64,000 nt of DNA, taken from positions 176,392-240,391 of the forward strand of contig DIVG01000073.1 in the NCBI GenBank assembly GCA_002422425.1, in the 5' to 3' direction. This stretch comes from Akkermansiaceae bacterium UBA6138 (lineage in GTDB: Bacteria; Verrucomicrobiota; Verrucomicrobiia; Verrucomicrobiales; DEV007). The notes under the pieces were generated by a model, which was not told the DNA's origin, searched no databases, and saw only the letters and a list, made by a program, of their open reading frames with translations. Position 1 is the first letter of the stretch; each line of letters opens with the position of its first letter. A program made the position numbers and the translations under genes. This document shows positions 41,089 to 51,103 of the stretch, piece after piece.

Positions 41089-42810
41089 ATGGCCCCCGCA
41101 AAAAAATCCGCCAAGTCCGGCACCCCCGCGCACCGTCAATTTTCCTCCCCCATGCTCGACGGTCCCGACCGCGCGCCGAGCCGGGCGATGCTGCATCCCG
41201 TCGGCTTCACCAACGAAGATTTTAAAAAATCCATCGTCGGCGTCGCCTCGACCTGGAGCATGGTGACCCCCTGCAACATGCACATCGACAAACTCGCGAA
41301 AGAGTCGGTCAAAGGCATCGACGCGGCCGGCGGCAAAGGGGTTGAGTTCAACACGATCACGATCTCGGACGGGATCTCGATGGGGACCGAGGGCATGAAG
41401 TATTCGCTCGTGAGTCGTGAAGTCATCGCCGACTCCATCGAGACCGTCGTCGGCTGCGAAGGTATGGACGGCGTTGTCGCGATCGGCGGTTGCGACAAGA
41501 ACATGCCCGCCTGTATCATGGCGATCGCGCGGATGAACCGTCCCGGCATCTTCGTCTACGGCGGCACAATCAAACCCGGCTGCCACAAAGGCGAAGACGT
41601 CGACATCGTCTCGGTCTTCGAAGCGGTCGGCCAACACAGCGCCGGCAAGATCGATGACGCCGAACTCGAGGGAGTCACCGCGACGGCCATCCCCGGCCCC
41701 GGCTCATGCGGCGGCATGTACACCGCCAACACCATGGCGAGCGCGATTGAAGCCCTCGGCATGAGCCTCCCCAACAGCTCCGCCCAGGCCGCCGTGAGTG
41801 ACGAGAAGCTGATGGACTGCTTCGACGCCGGTGCCGCCGTCGTGAATCTCATCAACAACAACATTCGTCCCCGCGACATCATGACAAAGAAGGCGTTTGA
41901 AAATGCCATCACCATCGTGACCGCCCTCGGTGGATCGACCAATGCGGTCCTTCACCTCATCGCGATGGCCAGCGCCGCGAAGGTGAAGATCACGATCGAC
42001 GACTTCACCCGCATCGGGAAGCGCGTCCCCGTCCTCGCCGACCTCAAGCCGAGCGGGACCAATGTCATGATGAAACTCGTCGAAATCGGCGGCACCCTCC
42101 CGCTCATGAAGATGCTGCTCGACAAGGGTCTCCTCCATGGTGACTGCATGACCGTCACCGGCAGAACGATGGCGCAGAACCTGGCAAAGGTGAAACCCTA
42201 CCCGAAGGGACAGACCGTGATCCGTCCGTTCAGTCATCCCGTCAAAAAAGAGGGGCACCTCGTCATCCTCTACGGCAACCTCGCCCCCGGCGGCGCCGTC
42301 GCGAAGATCTCGGGCAAGGAAGGCCTCACCTTCGAGGGGATCGCCCGAGTCTTTGAGTCGGAAGAAAAGGCGATGCAATCCATCCTCAAGGGCAAGATCA
42401 AAAAGGGTGATGTCGTCGTCATTCGCATGGAAGGTCCCAAGGGCGGTCCCGGGATGCGCGAAATGCTCGGGCCTACCGGGGCAATCATGGGGGCAGGTCT
42501 CGGCAAGGATGTCGCGCTCATCACCGACGGACGTTTCTCCGGAGGCAGCCACGGCTTTGTGATCGGCCACGTCACTCCCGAAGCCTATGTCGGCGGCCCC
42601 CTCGCCCTCGTGGAGAACGGGGACAAAATCTCCATCGACGCCGAGAAACGCAAGATGACCCTCCACGTCTCCGACAAAGATCTCGCCGGGCGGAAAAAGG
42701 CCTGGAAGCAGCCAAAACCCCGCTACACCCACGGCGTTCTCGCCAAGTTCGCGAAGCTGGTGAACTCGGCATCAGAGGGCGCGATCACTGACGGGGACCT
42801 GCAATTGTAA
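41089..42810 (+). CDS. ilvD: Dihydroxy-acid dehydratase
   Basis: 573 residues, normal for the family. Fe-S ligand and active-site blocks are present: VTPCNMHIDKLA, GGCDKNMPACIMA, GPGSCGGMYTANTMA, LGGSTNAVLHLIA, GRFSGGSHGFVIGHV and PEAYVGGPLALVENGD. It converts dihydroxyisovalerate and dihydroxymethylvalerate to the keto acids of valine and isoleucine synthesis in the cytoplasm. The N-terminal 20 residues (MAPAKKSAKSGTPAHRQFSS) are a basic extension. It faces a LysR regulator and is alone; no other ilv gene is in the window. Confidence 0.96.
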   Translation: MAPAKKSAKSGTPAHRQFSSPMLDGPDRAPSRAMLHPVGFTNEDFKKSIVGVASTWSMVTPCNMHIDKLAKESVKGIDAAGGKGVEFNTITISDGISMGTEGMKYSLVSREVIADSIETVVGCEGMDGVVAIGGCDKNMPACIMAIARMNRPGIFVYGGTIKPGCHKGEDVDIVSVFEAVGQHSAGKIDDAELEGVTATAIPGPGSCGGMYTANTMASAIEALGMSLPNSSAQAAVSDEKLMDCFDAGAAVVNLINNNIRPRDIMTKKAFENAITIVTALGGSTNAVLHLIAMASAAKVKITIDDFTRIGKRVPVLADLKPSGTNVMMKLVEIGGTLPLMKMLLDKGLLHGDCMTVTGRTMAQNLAKVKPYPKGQTVIRPFSHPVKKEGHLVILYGNLAPGGAVAKISGKEGLTFEGIARVFESEEKAMQSILKGKIKKGDVVVIRMEGPKGGPGMREMLGPTGAIMGAGLGKDVALITDGRFSGGSHGFVIGHVTPEAYVGGPLALVENGDKISIDAEKRKMTLHVSDKDLAGRKKAWKQPKPRYTHGVLAKFAKLVNSASEGAITDGDLQL

Positions 42811-42843
42811 CGGAGAGACGGGAACGGAAGTTCCCCGCTGAAC

Positions 42844-42898
42844 GGGGGGCGTCCCGCCCGACCCAGAGCCCCCGGTTGAGGAGCGGGGGACGTCCCGC
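42844..42898. repeat. Two copies of a GC-rich 14 bp motif
   Basis: GGGGGGCGTCCCGC at 42844-42857 and GGGGGACGTCCCGC at 42885-42898 differ at one base and lie in the convergent spacer between ilvD and the DUF2141 gene. The second contains the palindrome GGGACGTCCC. This may be a dispersed repeat or part of a transcription end region; no U-tract follows. Confidence 0.4.
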
Positions 42899-42920
42899 GA
42901 TCGGCAGCCCGGGCTCCCAC

Positions 42921-43349
42921 TCACTTCACCGTGAGCGGGATTGTCATGGCGACGTCTTTGTCTTTCACTTCAAAGGAGCAGGCCGCAAAATCCGGTTTAC
43001 CACGGGGGATCTCTTTGATCACGGAAAAAGCGAGAGGTTCTTTCGGCATGCCGAGAAAATTACGATCGAGTTTTCCATTTCCGTTCAGATCCTGAATCAC
43101 GGCGATGGCATAGGTTCCCGGCTTCACGTTTTCGATCTTTGCGGTGAGATCATCCGTCGAGGTCACCGCAACTTTGGGTGACACCTCAAGGGGCCTATCA
43201 GTGAATGATCCCGCGCTCTCGTAAAGACCGATAAGGATGGTCCCCTGTGCCCCGGGAATATTCGTCACGGTCACCGAGAGGGTCACGCCCTCGTCGGCAA
43301 ACCCTCGCATCGGGGCGGCAAGAAACAGCAGGGCGATGATTATTTTCAT
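42921..43349 (-). CDS. DUF2141 secreted protein
   Basis: 142 residues with a signal peptide (MKIIIALLFLAAPMRGFA, cleaved near DEG). The mature part is a single beta-rich DUF2141 domain: TLSVTVTNIPGAQGTILIGL, GTYAIAVIQDLNGNGKLDRN and the closing GMPKEPLAFS. DUF2141 proteins are periplasmic or secreted, of unknown function; the DLNGNGKLD loop resembles a calcium site. It lies 52 bp downstream of the sulfatase gene on the same strand and may be in its transcript. Confidence 0.9.
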   Translation of the reverse strand: MKIIIALLFLAAPMRGFADEGVTLSVTVTNIPGAQGTILIGLYESAGSFTDRPLEVSPKVAVTSTDDLTAKIENVKPGTYAIAVIQDLNGNGKLDRNFLGMPKEPLAFSVIKEIPRGKPDFAACSFEVKDKDVAMTIPLTVK

Positions 43350-43401
43350 TTTGTCTTTTACTCTCTTACACGTTCTTCCGAATGTCCAGTAAGGCGGTGG
43401 T

Positions 43402-45030
43402 CTAGTCTTTCACCTCTTTCTTGCGAACTTTTTCCCGCCACTCCGGCGGTCTCGGCGAGATGTCAGTCTCGTCCTCATACTGCACCCGCAACGATTCCAG
43501 TCTCTCCCGCAACTTTGCCACCTCGGCCCCGTAGACCGGATTGTCATACTGGCTGCGCTGCTCCTGAGGGTCCGCTTCAAGATCGTAGAACTCCCATTCA
43601 TCGAACTGATAAAAATGGATGAGTTTGAAGCGGTCTGTGCGCACCCCTCGATGACGGGCGACCATATGAACGCTCGGGTATTCGAAGTAGTGGTAGTAGA
43701 TCGCGTCGCGCCAGTTCTCCGGCTTCTCTCCTTTCAGCAAAGGCACGAGCGAGAGTCCCTGCAGGTCTCCGGGGATCTCCACCCCGGCCACCTCAAGGAA
43801 AGTCGAGGCATAGTCGAGATTCTGGACGAGGTCGTAGTTCCGCGAGCCCGGTTTAGTCACGCCCGGCCACTTCACGATAAGCGGCATTTCCAGAGACGGC
43901 TCGTACATCCATCGCTTGTCATACCAGCCGCGATCGCCCAGATAAAAACCCTGGTCCGAGCCGTAAACCACGATCGTGTTCTCTTCGAGACCGAGCTCTT
44001 CGAGCGCCTTCATCATCGTCGCAACACTCTCATCGACGCCTCTGACACAGGCGAGATAATTGCGCATATAACGCTGGTGCTTCCATCGCACGAGCGCCTC
44101 CCCGTAGAGATTGGCCTCGTGGAATTCCTTGTCGAGCGGTTCGAAGTGCGCCCGCCATGCCTCCATCTGCCCGGGTGACATGCGCTTCATGTTGGCCCAG
44201 GCGGATCGGTCCTGCGTCTCCTGCGAAGCGGGCCGATCGAACTCGGCGGTAAGATCGACGAAAAGATCGTAATTGAGGTCCATGTGACGATCGATTTCAA
44301 GTTCCTGATTCCGCGAAGGCGAAGCCTGAAAGCGGTGGTCGGCAAAGAGTGTCGGGGGCTCGGGAATGAGGACATCATCGAAGGCGTCGAGGTGCCGCAG
44401 GGCGGGCATCCAGTTTCGATGCGGGGCCTTGTGCTGGACGCGGAGCAGGAAAGGCTTTTCCGGATCGCGTTTTTCTTTGAGCCACTCCACCGCCATATCC
44501 GTGACAAGGTCGGTGCAGTAGCCCTCTTTTCTGATCTTCCCCTCGGCGGTCAGAAAATCGGGATTGTAATAGAGTCCCTGCCCAGGCAGGACGACCCAGT
44601 CGTCATATCCCTGCGGCTTGCCTTCCATGTGATACTTGCCGTAAAGCACGGTCTGGTAACCCGACGACTGGAGCAGTTTCGGGAAAGTCTGCTGGTCCCA
44701 GTTGAACTTGTCGCCATTCTGCCGAAACCCGTTGAGGTGACTGTGTTTTCCTGTCTCGATAACCGCCCGGACCGGTCCGCAGATCGAGTTCGTGCAGTAA
44801 CTGCGCTCGAAGAGCATCCCCTCTGCGGCGAGCTGATCGATGTTCGGCGTCGGATTCACCGACTTCAGCCAACGGTTATAGGCTCCGATCGCGTTCGGGG
44901 AGTGATCATCGGAAAAGATGAAAACGATATTTGGCCTTTTATCCGCCGCCATTCCCCGGGGCAGGATAATGACGCAAGTCAGTAGAAAAAGGAAGAAGGC
45001 GAGATTTCTCATCAATTGGTTATGATTCAT
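43402..45030 (-). CDS. Secreted type I sulfatase
   Basis: 542 residues. The ATG at 45030 is preceded by GGAGAG at a good distance; an internal ATG at 45012 is also possible. A signal peptide ends near GMAADK. RPNIVFIFSDDHSPNAIGAY carries the metal Asp pair, and SICGPVRAVIETGKHSH has the C-x-P-x-R formylglycine site with Cys84. YGSDQGFYLGDRGWYDKRW carries the second metal set. It removes sulfate from sulfated polysaccharides or similar esters outside the cytoplasm. Its Cys needs conversion to formylglycine; no active maturase is in the window. Divergent from the PVC propeller gene at 45189. Confidence 0.93.
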   Translation of the reverse strand: MNHNQLMRNLAFFLFLLTCVIILPRGMAADKRPNIVFIFSDDHSPNAIGAYNRWLKSVNPTPNIDQLAAEGMLFERSYCTNSICGPVRAVIETGKHSHLNGFRQNGDKFNWDQQTFPKLLQSSGYQTVLYGKYHMEGKPQGYDDWVVLPGQGLYYNPDFLTAEGKIRKEGYCTDLVTDMAVEWLKEKRDPEKPFLLRVQHKAPHRNWMPALRHLDAFDDVLIPEPPTLFADHRFQASPSRNQELEIDRHMDLNYDLFVDLTAEFDRPASQETQDRSAWANMKRMSPGQMEAWRAHFEPLDKEFHEANLYGEALVRWKHQRYMRNYLACVRGVDESVATMMKALEELGLEENTIVVYGSDQGFYLGDRGWYDKRWMYEPSLEMPLIVKWPGVTKPGSRNYDLVQNLDYASTFLEVAGVEIPGDLQGLSLVPLLKGEKPENWRDAIYYHYFEYPSVHMVARHRGVRTDRFKLIHFYQFDEWEFYDLEADPQEQRSQYDNPVYGAEVAKLRERLESLRVQYEDETDISPRPPEWREKVRKKEVKD

Positions 45031-45188
45031 GATTTGCTCTCCGGCAAGGTTTTTTCGGGAAAAGCCCTCCCTCGGACGGTCGGACAGCGGCTCAGCCCCC
45101 GCTTTTCATCCACTGATCCTGCCCTATTGCCGCCCCCCGCGCGAAGACACTCTTGCAGCTATCTTCCGAATCTGGCATCTTGAGGAAA

Positions 45189-48100
45189 ATGACCCGCTTA
45201 CTCCTGCTCCTTTTACTTGCGGCCCTGGTCGGGCCGCTCCCCGCCGAAAATTTTTTAGTCGATCCGGGGATCTCCGTCACCCCGGCAATGAGTCCGGGAC
45301 TGGTGAAGCATCCCGTCATGGCCGCATTTGATGACCGGGGACGTCTTTTTGTGGCCGCGAACGAAGGCGTCAATCTCGACAAAGAGGGCCTTCTCCGCGA
45401 ACGGCCGGGTTCCATCCACCTGCTGGAAGATAGCAACGGTGACGGTGTCTTCGATAAAGCAACCCTCTTTGCGGACAAGCTCACCTTCCCGCAGGGGGCT
45501 CTCTGGGTTTACGATTCACTCTACGTGATGTCGCCGCCAAGCCTGTGGCGCTTCGCCGACGAGGACGGCGACGGTCAGGCCGAGATACGGGAGGAACTCG
45601 CAACCGGCTTCGATTTCACGGGCAATGCCGCCGACGTTCACGGGCCTTTTCTGCATCCGAACGGGCGTCTTTTCTGGGCTCATGGTCGCAAGGGATTCGC
45701 CATTCCGGACAACGATACCGGGCAGATCATGGAAACAGGCAAAGGCGCCCGAATCTGGTCTTCTCAACTGAGCGGCGGCGAAGTCGAGTCCTTCGCCGGC
45801 GGCGGGATGGACAATCCGGTCGAGATCGACTTCACTGACGAAGGCGAGATTATCGGCACAGTCAATCTCTTCTACGGTCGTCCCCGGGGCGACACATTGA
45901 CTCACTGGATCTACGGGGGAGCCTATCCGCGATTCGATCAGGGCCTCGTTCTTGAGGAATTCCGCAAAACCGGTGAACTGCTCGGCCCGATCCACGACTT
46001 CGGTCATGTCGCGGTTTCGGGAATGGCCCGCTATCGCAGCGGTACTCTCAATCCTGACTGGACCGACGGATGGCTCGTGACCCACTTCAATACCGGCGAA
46101 GTCACGCTGACACGGACCCGGGCGCAGGGCGCGACCTACGTGACGGAGGGGACTCACACGATTTTCAAGTCCTTGAAACCCGACACGCACCTCACCGATC
46201 TGCTCGAAGATCGCAATGGCGATCTTCTCGTGATCGACACCGGAGGCTGGTTCCGTAACGGCTGCCCGACTTCCCAGATCGCCAAACCCGATGTCGCCGG
46301 CACTATTTACCGGCTCTCAAGGACGGACGCAGGCCCCTACGCTGCCCCCACTTATCCCGAATGGGAGCGGCTCACCGCTGAGAAGGTCTCCGGCTATCTC
46401 GGCGCTGAGCAGCACTGGCTGCGGGAACGGGCCGTCACCGAGCTCGCGGTGCGCGGTGCCCCCGCCCTACCCGAACTTGAAAGAATCCTGACATCGGAGA
46501 CCTCCACCACGGCAGAGCGGATCAACTCGGTCTGGACTCTCGCGAGAATGAAGTTTTCCGAATCCACCGATTTGATTTACGGCGCCCTCACCGACCTTGA
46601 GCCCGCCGTAAGGCATGCCGCCTGCAATGCCCTCAGCGTCACCCGAAGCTGGCAAATCGTGGCAGCGAACCAGCCCGCCGAGCGCGAGATCGAGCTCGAA
46701 CGAAATCTCACCATCAGCGGGGCGCTCGCCGGGATCGTCCGGGCCGATGAACCTCAAGTCGCCCGCGCCGCCGCGACCGCACTCGGTCGCATGGGAGAGC
46801 GCCGCGCCATCGGGGCCCTCACCGGCCGACTCGGGCGCGCCGGGGACGACCGCTTCCTGGAACATTCGCTCATTTACGCGCTGATCGAGATCGACGACTT
46901 TGAGACAACGAGCGCAGGGCTGGAGTCGAGCGACCCTCAGACCCTCAGCGGCACCTTGCGCGCCCTCGACGGGATGGCTTCATCGAAACTGGAAGTCCTG
47001 AGTGTCCTGCCCTTTCTTGAGTCGGAAGACGCCGCCCTGCGCACGACCGCTCTTGCCGTAGCCAAACGTCATCGCGAGTGGGATGCGGCTCTCGCCAACG
47101 CCTTTTTCAATTGGCCCGATGAGCTGAATTCAATCCAGCGGGAGATCATCAAAACCCTCGTGCCGGGCTACTCCGACGCGCCGCCGATGGTGGACTACCT
47201 CACGAGCCTCATGACTTCCCCCAGCCCCGCACGGGTCCGTCTTGCGATCGACCTGATCGCGCTTTCCCCCGGGATCGCTTATCAGGAGGAATGGACCCCG
47301 GTCTTTGAGCGTGTCCTCGCCGCCGCCGATCCTGACGCCGAACTTTTCTCTGCCGTCGTGGAGGCCCTCGCGGCAACCGGGGCCGATCGTTTCGCGACCG
47401 CTCTTGCGGAATTATGCCGCAACGAAACCCTCGATACCGGTCTCCGGTTCAACGCGGCGAGAGCCCTCCTCGTTCCGACGAGTCCGATTTCCCCCGCCGT
47501 TTTCACCCTCTGTGAAACGACCCTCGATCCCGGCAACCCGGGGATCTTTCGAGCGCAAGCTGTTGCGCTCCTCGGGAGGTCCGCTCTCGGTGCAGCCGAG
47601 CGCGACCGCCTCGCCCCTCTTCTGAAAGGCTTTGACCCGGTCGAGTGGGGCTCTTTCCCGGATTTGTTCCGGAAGATAGACTCACCGGAACAGGCCGCGA
47701 CCGTTATCGAGACTCTCGTTGCGTCACCCGCCCTCCCGAACCTGGATATCGAGCCACTCAAAGCCCTCTTTGCCGACTACCCCGACGCAGCAGCTAAGTT
47801 GGACGCCGGGATTACCAGGATGGAACAGGAAAAAAGCCAGCGCAGCGCGAAGATCGAGTCTCTCGTCACCTCGATGCCGTCGGCCGACGCGGAGGAGGGA
47901 GAAAAGGTCTTTAGGTCCGGAAAGGGTGCCTGCCTCGTCTGCCATCGTGTCGGGGAACTCGGCGGCGAGATCGGTCCCGATCTTTCCACCATTGGCCGCA
48001 TCCGCAGCGCGCGGGATCTCTACGAATCGATTCTTTATCCGGCCGAATCCATCGCCAGAGACTTCGAAACCTTTGAGGTCAGGGTAAAGGTCAAAGACGC

Positions 48101-48305
48101 TCCCATCCGGGTCGGCCTGATCAATTCGCAAACCACTGCGGGGATCGAGTTGATCGGCCCCGGGGGACAAAGAGAAACGGTTCCGCACGAAGAAATCACG
48201 ACGATCAAACGACTTCCGGTCTCCCTCATGCCGGCGGGACTGGACCAAACCCTCACCTCTGAAGAGCTTCGCGACCTCGTCGCCTACCTCCTCGAGCGGA
48301 AGTAA
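45189..48305 (+). CDS. PVC-type propeller, HEAT-repeat and cytochrome c protein
   Basis: 1038 residues from ATG 45189, which begins a signal peptide (MTRLLLLLLLAALVGPLPA); an ATG 12 codons earlier was rejected. Residues about 25-400 are the PVC dehydrogenase propeller (VKHPVMAAFDDRGRLFVAAN, LLEDSNGDGVFDKATLFAD). Residues about 420-880 are HEAT-like helical repeats (LEPAVRHAACNALSV, AARAAATALGRMGERRAIGAL). The C-terminal cytochrome c, about 900-1038, has the haem motif CLVCH and IGPDLSTIGRIRSARDLYESI with SILYPAES. It is a periplasmic or surface redox enzyme; the substrate is probably a sugar or glycan part. It is divergent from the sulfatase, which suggests shared glycan breakdown. Confidence 0.92.
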   Translation: MTRLLLLLLLAALVGPLPAENFLVDPGISVTPAMSPGLVKHPVMAAFDDRGRLFVAANEGVNLDKEGLLRERPGSIHLLEDSNGDGVFDKATLFADKLTFPQGALWVYDSLYVMSPPSLWRFADEDGDGQAEIREELATGFDFTGNAADVHGPFLHPNGRLFWAHGRKGFAIPDNDTGQIMETGKGARIWSSQLSGGEVESFAGGGMDNPVEIDFTDEGEIIGTVNLFYGRPRGDTLTHWIYGGAYPRFDQGLVLEEFRKTGELLGPIHDFGHVAVSGMARYRSGTLNPDWTDGWLVTHFNTGEVTLTRTRAQGATYVTEGTHTIFKSLKPDTHLTDLLEDRNGDLLVIDTGGWFRNGCPTSQIAKPDVAGTIYRLSRTDAGPYAAPTYPEWERLTAEKVSGYLGAEQHWLRERAVTELAVRGAPALPELERILTSETSTTAERINSVWTLARMKFSESTDLIYGALTDLEPAVRHAACNALSVTRSWQIVAANQPAEREIELERNLTISGALAGIVRADEPQVARAAATALGRMGERRAIGALTGRLGRAGDDRFLEHSLIYALIEIDDFETTSAGLESSDPQTLSGTLRALDGMASSKLEVLSVLPFLESEDAALRTTALAVAKRHREWDAALANAFFNWPDELNSIQREIIKTLVPGYSDAPPMVDYLTSLMTSPSPARVRLAIDLIALSPGIAYQEEWTPVFERVLAAADPDAELFSAVVEALAATGADRFATALAELCRNETLDTGLRFNAARALLVPTSPISPAVFTLCETTLDPGNPGIFRAQAVALLGRSALGAAERDRLAPLLKGFDPVEWGSFPDLFRKIDSPEQAATVIETLVASPALPNLDIEPLKALFADYPDAAAKLDAGITRMEQEKSQRSAKIESLVTSMPSADAEEGEKVFRSGKGACLVCHRVGELGGEIGPDLSTIGRIRSARDLYESILYPAESIARDFETFEVRVKVKDAPIRVGLINSQTTAGIELIGPGGQRETVPHEEITTIKRLPVSLMPAGLDQTLTSEELRDLVAYLLERK

Positions 48306-48331
48306 AGCAGGCCGCGCCAACTCCCGAGAAA

Positions 48332-49228
48332 TCACTCCTTCACGCGGGACCCGACCGAGTCCCGAAAGCGATTTGTGATGCGGATCTCAACGTCGTCCTC
48401 ATTGTCCCAGCTCACACTGGCAAGGGCGGCGGGGCTGCTCTTGTATTCTGCAAGCAGTTTACCGTTTTTCGTGATCCGGATCCAAATCCCCTTGACGGAA
48501 TCTTTCGCAAACTCGCGTTCGCCACGGGTGGGGGAATACTCGTAGGTGTTGAGATCCACAGCGGGAGTGTCAAATTCAATCGTGTCGTTGAAGGCCATTT
48601 CAGGGAGGTCGATAGACTGGCCATCCTGCTGGTTGATTCCCTTTCCGGGCCCGACAGCCGTGCGAACAAATTCGATTTGATCGTTAAAAACGATGCGATA
48701 CTCCAGCAGAGCACCGCTCAGAGTATTCCTCGTGAGATTTGCCACACTCACGCGATAGGACCATTTCGACGTCTTGAATTCACGACTTAAGGTCTGAAAA
48801 CTGTTCGTATCGACGAGATTTTTCTGCGACGAAACAGAGAGGGAATATTGGACCGCCTCGGGATCACGATCCATCCATTGCCGAATCTGCTCGCCGGTGT
48901 ATTCATCGAAACTGGAGATCGGGACAACGAATTCACGGCTGTCATCCGCCCGGCGGATCCGAACCGAATCCCCGTGAGCCGAGAGTAGGTGGGCCTGGAT
49001 CTCTTGACCCACGGCGCTGCGAAGGGTGACCGAGCCGTCGGGAGCCGAGGGCGCGTTCATGAGCTGGGGGTCCACCGCAGCGACCTTCCGCGCAGGTTCT
49101 TTCGTCTCATCTTCTTTTTTGACCTGCGCCAGACCCTCGCCGGGCAACCCGCTCAGGAAGAGCACCGCGAGAGCCAGGCCTGTGCAGAACTTCGCTGAAG
49201 AATGAAGGGGATGCGGTTTCCTTTTCAT
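48332..49228 (-). CDS. Secreted protein with SHD1-like domain
   Basis: 298 residues from ATG 49228, giving a signal peptide (MKRKPHPLH..LALAVLFLSGLPG). Residues about 65-115 (VTLRSAVGQEIQAHLLSAHG then DSVRIRRADDSREFVVPISS) resemble the SLA1 homology domain SHD1 that is common in PVC secreted proteins. The rest is beta-rich (YRVSVANLTRNTLSGALLEY, WIRITKNGKLLAEYKS) and may be an immunoglobulin-like domain. Function unknown. It ends 26 bp from the 3' end of the convergent propeller gene. A start at 49246 would precede the signal and was rejected. Confidence 0.72.
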   Translation of the reverse strand: MKRKPHPLHSSAKFCTGLALAVLFLSGLPGEGLAQVKKEDETKEPARKVAAVDPQLMNAPSAPDGSVTLRSAVGQEIQAHLLSAHGDSVRIRRADDSREFVVPISSFDEYTGEQIRQWMDRDPEAVQYSLSVSSQKNLVDTNSFQTLSREFKTSKWSYRVSVANLTRNTLSGALLEYRIVFNDQIEFVRTAVGPGKGINQQDGQSIDLPEMAFNDTIEFDTPAVDLNTYEYSPTRGEREFAKDSVKGIWIRITKNGKLLAEYKSSPAALASVSWDNEDDVEIRITNRFRDSVGSRVKE

Positions 49229-49465
49229 TGCTAAAGGTCCGGCCAAACGAGCCCCCCGACAATGGCGTTAACCCGCATCACTTGATTACGGGAAGTTTTT
49301 CCCAATAAATGAAATTTCCCGGTTTCCTAAAAATCGCCCGCATCCGAAATCGGTGAAATTTTGGGATGGCAAAATCCCCTGTCTCCCTGAGTTTGTCCGA
49401 ATCCACCCATCGCCGGCGACGCTTTTGCCCGCCTGACCCCGCTGATCTCAAAAAATCGAACTCCC

Positions 49466-51100
49466 GTGACCACTGCCTCCAAGACCGTTGCCCCCGAAAT
49501 CGCCCGCCAGATTGACCGACGCCGCACCTTTGCGATCATTTCCCACCCCGATGCGGGAAAAACGACGCTGACTGAAAAACTCCTCCTCTACGGCGGCGCC
49601 ATCCACCTCGCCGGGAGCGTCACGGCGCGGAAGAACCAGAACTCGACCGCGAGCGACTGGATGGCAATGGAAAAAGAACGCGGCATCTCCGTGTCATCGA
49701 CCGTCCTGCAGTTCGACTACGAGGGCTATTGCGTGAACCTGCTCGACACCCCGGGACACCACGACTTTTCCGAAGACACCTACCGGGTCCTCTCAGCCGT
49801 TGACTCGGCCGTGATGGTGATCGACGCCGGCAAGGGGATCGAGGCGCAGACGCTGAAACTCTTCGAAGTCTGTCGCAAACGCGGCGTCCCCATCTTTGTC
49901 TTCATCAACAAACTCGACCGCCCCTCGCGTCCGCCGCTTGAGCTGATCGACGAGCTGGAAAATGTCCTGGGCCTGCCGCCTGTCCCGATCAACTGGCCGC
50001 TCGGCGACGGCCCCCGCTTCCGCGGCATCTTCAACCGCGAGACGAACGAGGTGAATCTCTTCGAACGCACGCCCCACGGCGCCTTCAAGGCCCCGCTCTC
50101 GGTCGGCGGGATCGATGACGAACTCGTCAAGGCCGCGCTCGACAGCGAGATCTACGAACGGGCCAAGCAGGAACTCGAGCTGCTCGACGGGGTGACCGAG
50201 CCGCTCGACATCGAAAAGACCCTCGCCGGCGGGCAGATGCCGATCTTTTTCGGTAGCGCCATGAACAACTTCGGGGTGCAGCTGATGCTCGAGCGCTTCC
50301 TCCAGCTCGCCCCGGGCCCGGCACCGCGCCGCTCGGCCGATGGACCGGTCGATCCGCACCGGGATGCATTCTCCGGCTTTGTTTTCAAGATTCAGGCGAA
50401 CATGAATCCGCGGCATCGCGACCGGGCTGTCTTCATCCGAATCGTCTCGGGTATCTTCGAGCGCGACATGCAGGTCATCGACATCAAATCGGGTCGCAAG
50501 GTCCGGCTCGGCAATGCCCAGAAGCTCTTCGGGCAGGATCGGGAAACGCTCGACGAAGCCTACGCCGGCGACATCCTCGCCCTCGTCGGGAACTACGAAT
50601 TCCTCATCGGCGACACCCTCACGAGCGAACAGGGCATCGTCTACAATGAGATGCCGCGCTTCAAGCCCGAGTGTTTCTCCTACCTTTTCAACAGCGACAC
50701 CGCGAATATTAAACGCTACCGCACCGGCATGGAGCAGCTCCTCAAAGAGGGTGTCGCCCAGGCCTACGACGTGCACGGCAGCGCCCAGCGTGTGCCCCTC
50801 CTCGGCGCGGTCGGCCCGCTCCAGTTTGAGGTCATGAAAGCGCGACTCGAGGGCGAATACAACGTCAGCTGCCGCCTTGAAGGCTCCCCCTGGAGCGTCG
50901 CCCAATGGGTCCGGGAAAAAAATCCCGCCCCCGGCACAAACAACCGCGATGCGCCCCGCGTGCAGTTGCCCTCGGGCAGTTCCCTCGCGATGGATCAGGA
51001 TGAAAACTGGCTCGTCCTCCTTCCCGCCGCTTATCTTATCAGCATCCTGCACGACAGAAACAGCGCCTTCGAGTTTAGCGCAAGTCCCTTCGACCGTTGA
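49466..51100 (+). CDS. prfC: Peptide chain release factor 3
   Basis: 544 residues beginning with GTG at 49466. The GTPase domain has ISHPDAGKTTLTEKLLLYGG (P-loop), the ASDWMAMEKERGISVSSTVL switch region, LLDTPGHHDFSEDTYR and FINKLDRPSR (NKxD). The domain II and III blocks follow (FVFKIQANMNPRHRDRAVF, VGPLQFEVMKARLEGEY). This matches RF3 rather than EF-G: the length and the family-specific FSEDTYRVL are diagnostic. RF3 recycles RF1/RF2 from the ribosome after termination. It precedes the MtfA-like peptidase by three bases. Confidence 0.95.
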   Translation: MTTASKTVAPEIARQIDRRRTFAIISHPDAGKTTLTEKLLLYGGAIHLAGSVTARKNQNSTASDWMAMEKERGISVSSTVLQFDYEGYCVNLLDTPGHHDFSEDTYRVLSAVDSAVMVIDAGKGIEAQTLKLFEVCRKRGVPIFVFINKLDRPSRPPLELIDELENVLGLPPVPINWPLGDGPRFRGIFNRETNEVNLFERTPHGAFKAPLSVGGIDDELVKAALDSEIYERAKQELELLDGVTEPLDIEKTLAGGQMPIFFGSAMNNFGVQLMLERFLQLAPGPAPRRSADGPVDPHRDAFSGFVFKIQANMNPRHRDRAVFIRIVSGIFERDMQVIDIKSGRKVRLGNAQKLFGQDRETLDEAYAGDILALVGNYEFLIGDTLTSEQGIVYNEMPRFKPECFSYLFNSDTANIKRYRTGMEQLLKEGVAQAYDVHGSAQRVPLLGAVGPLQFEVMKARLEGEYNVSCRLEGSPWSVAQWVREKNPAPGTNNRDAPRVQLPSGSSLAMDQDENWLVLLPAAYLISILHDRNSAFEFSASPFDR

Positions 51101-51103
51101 GAA

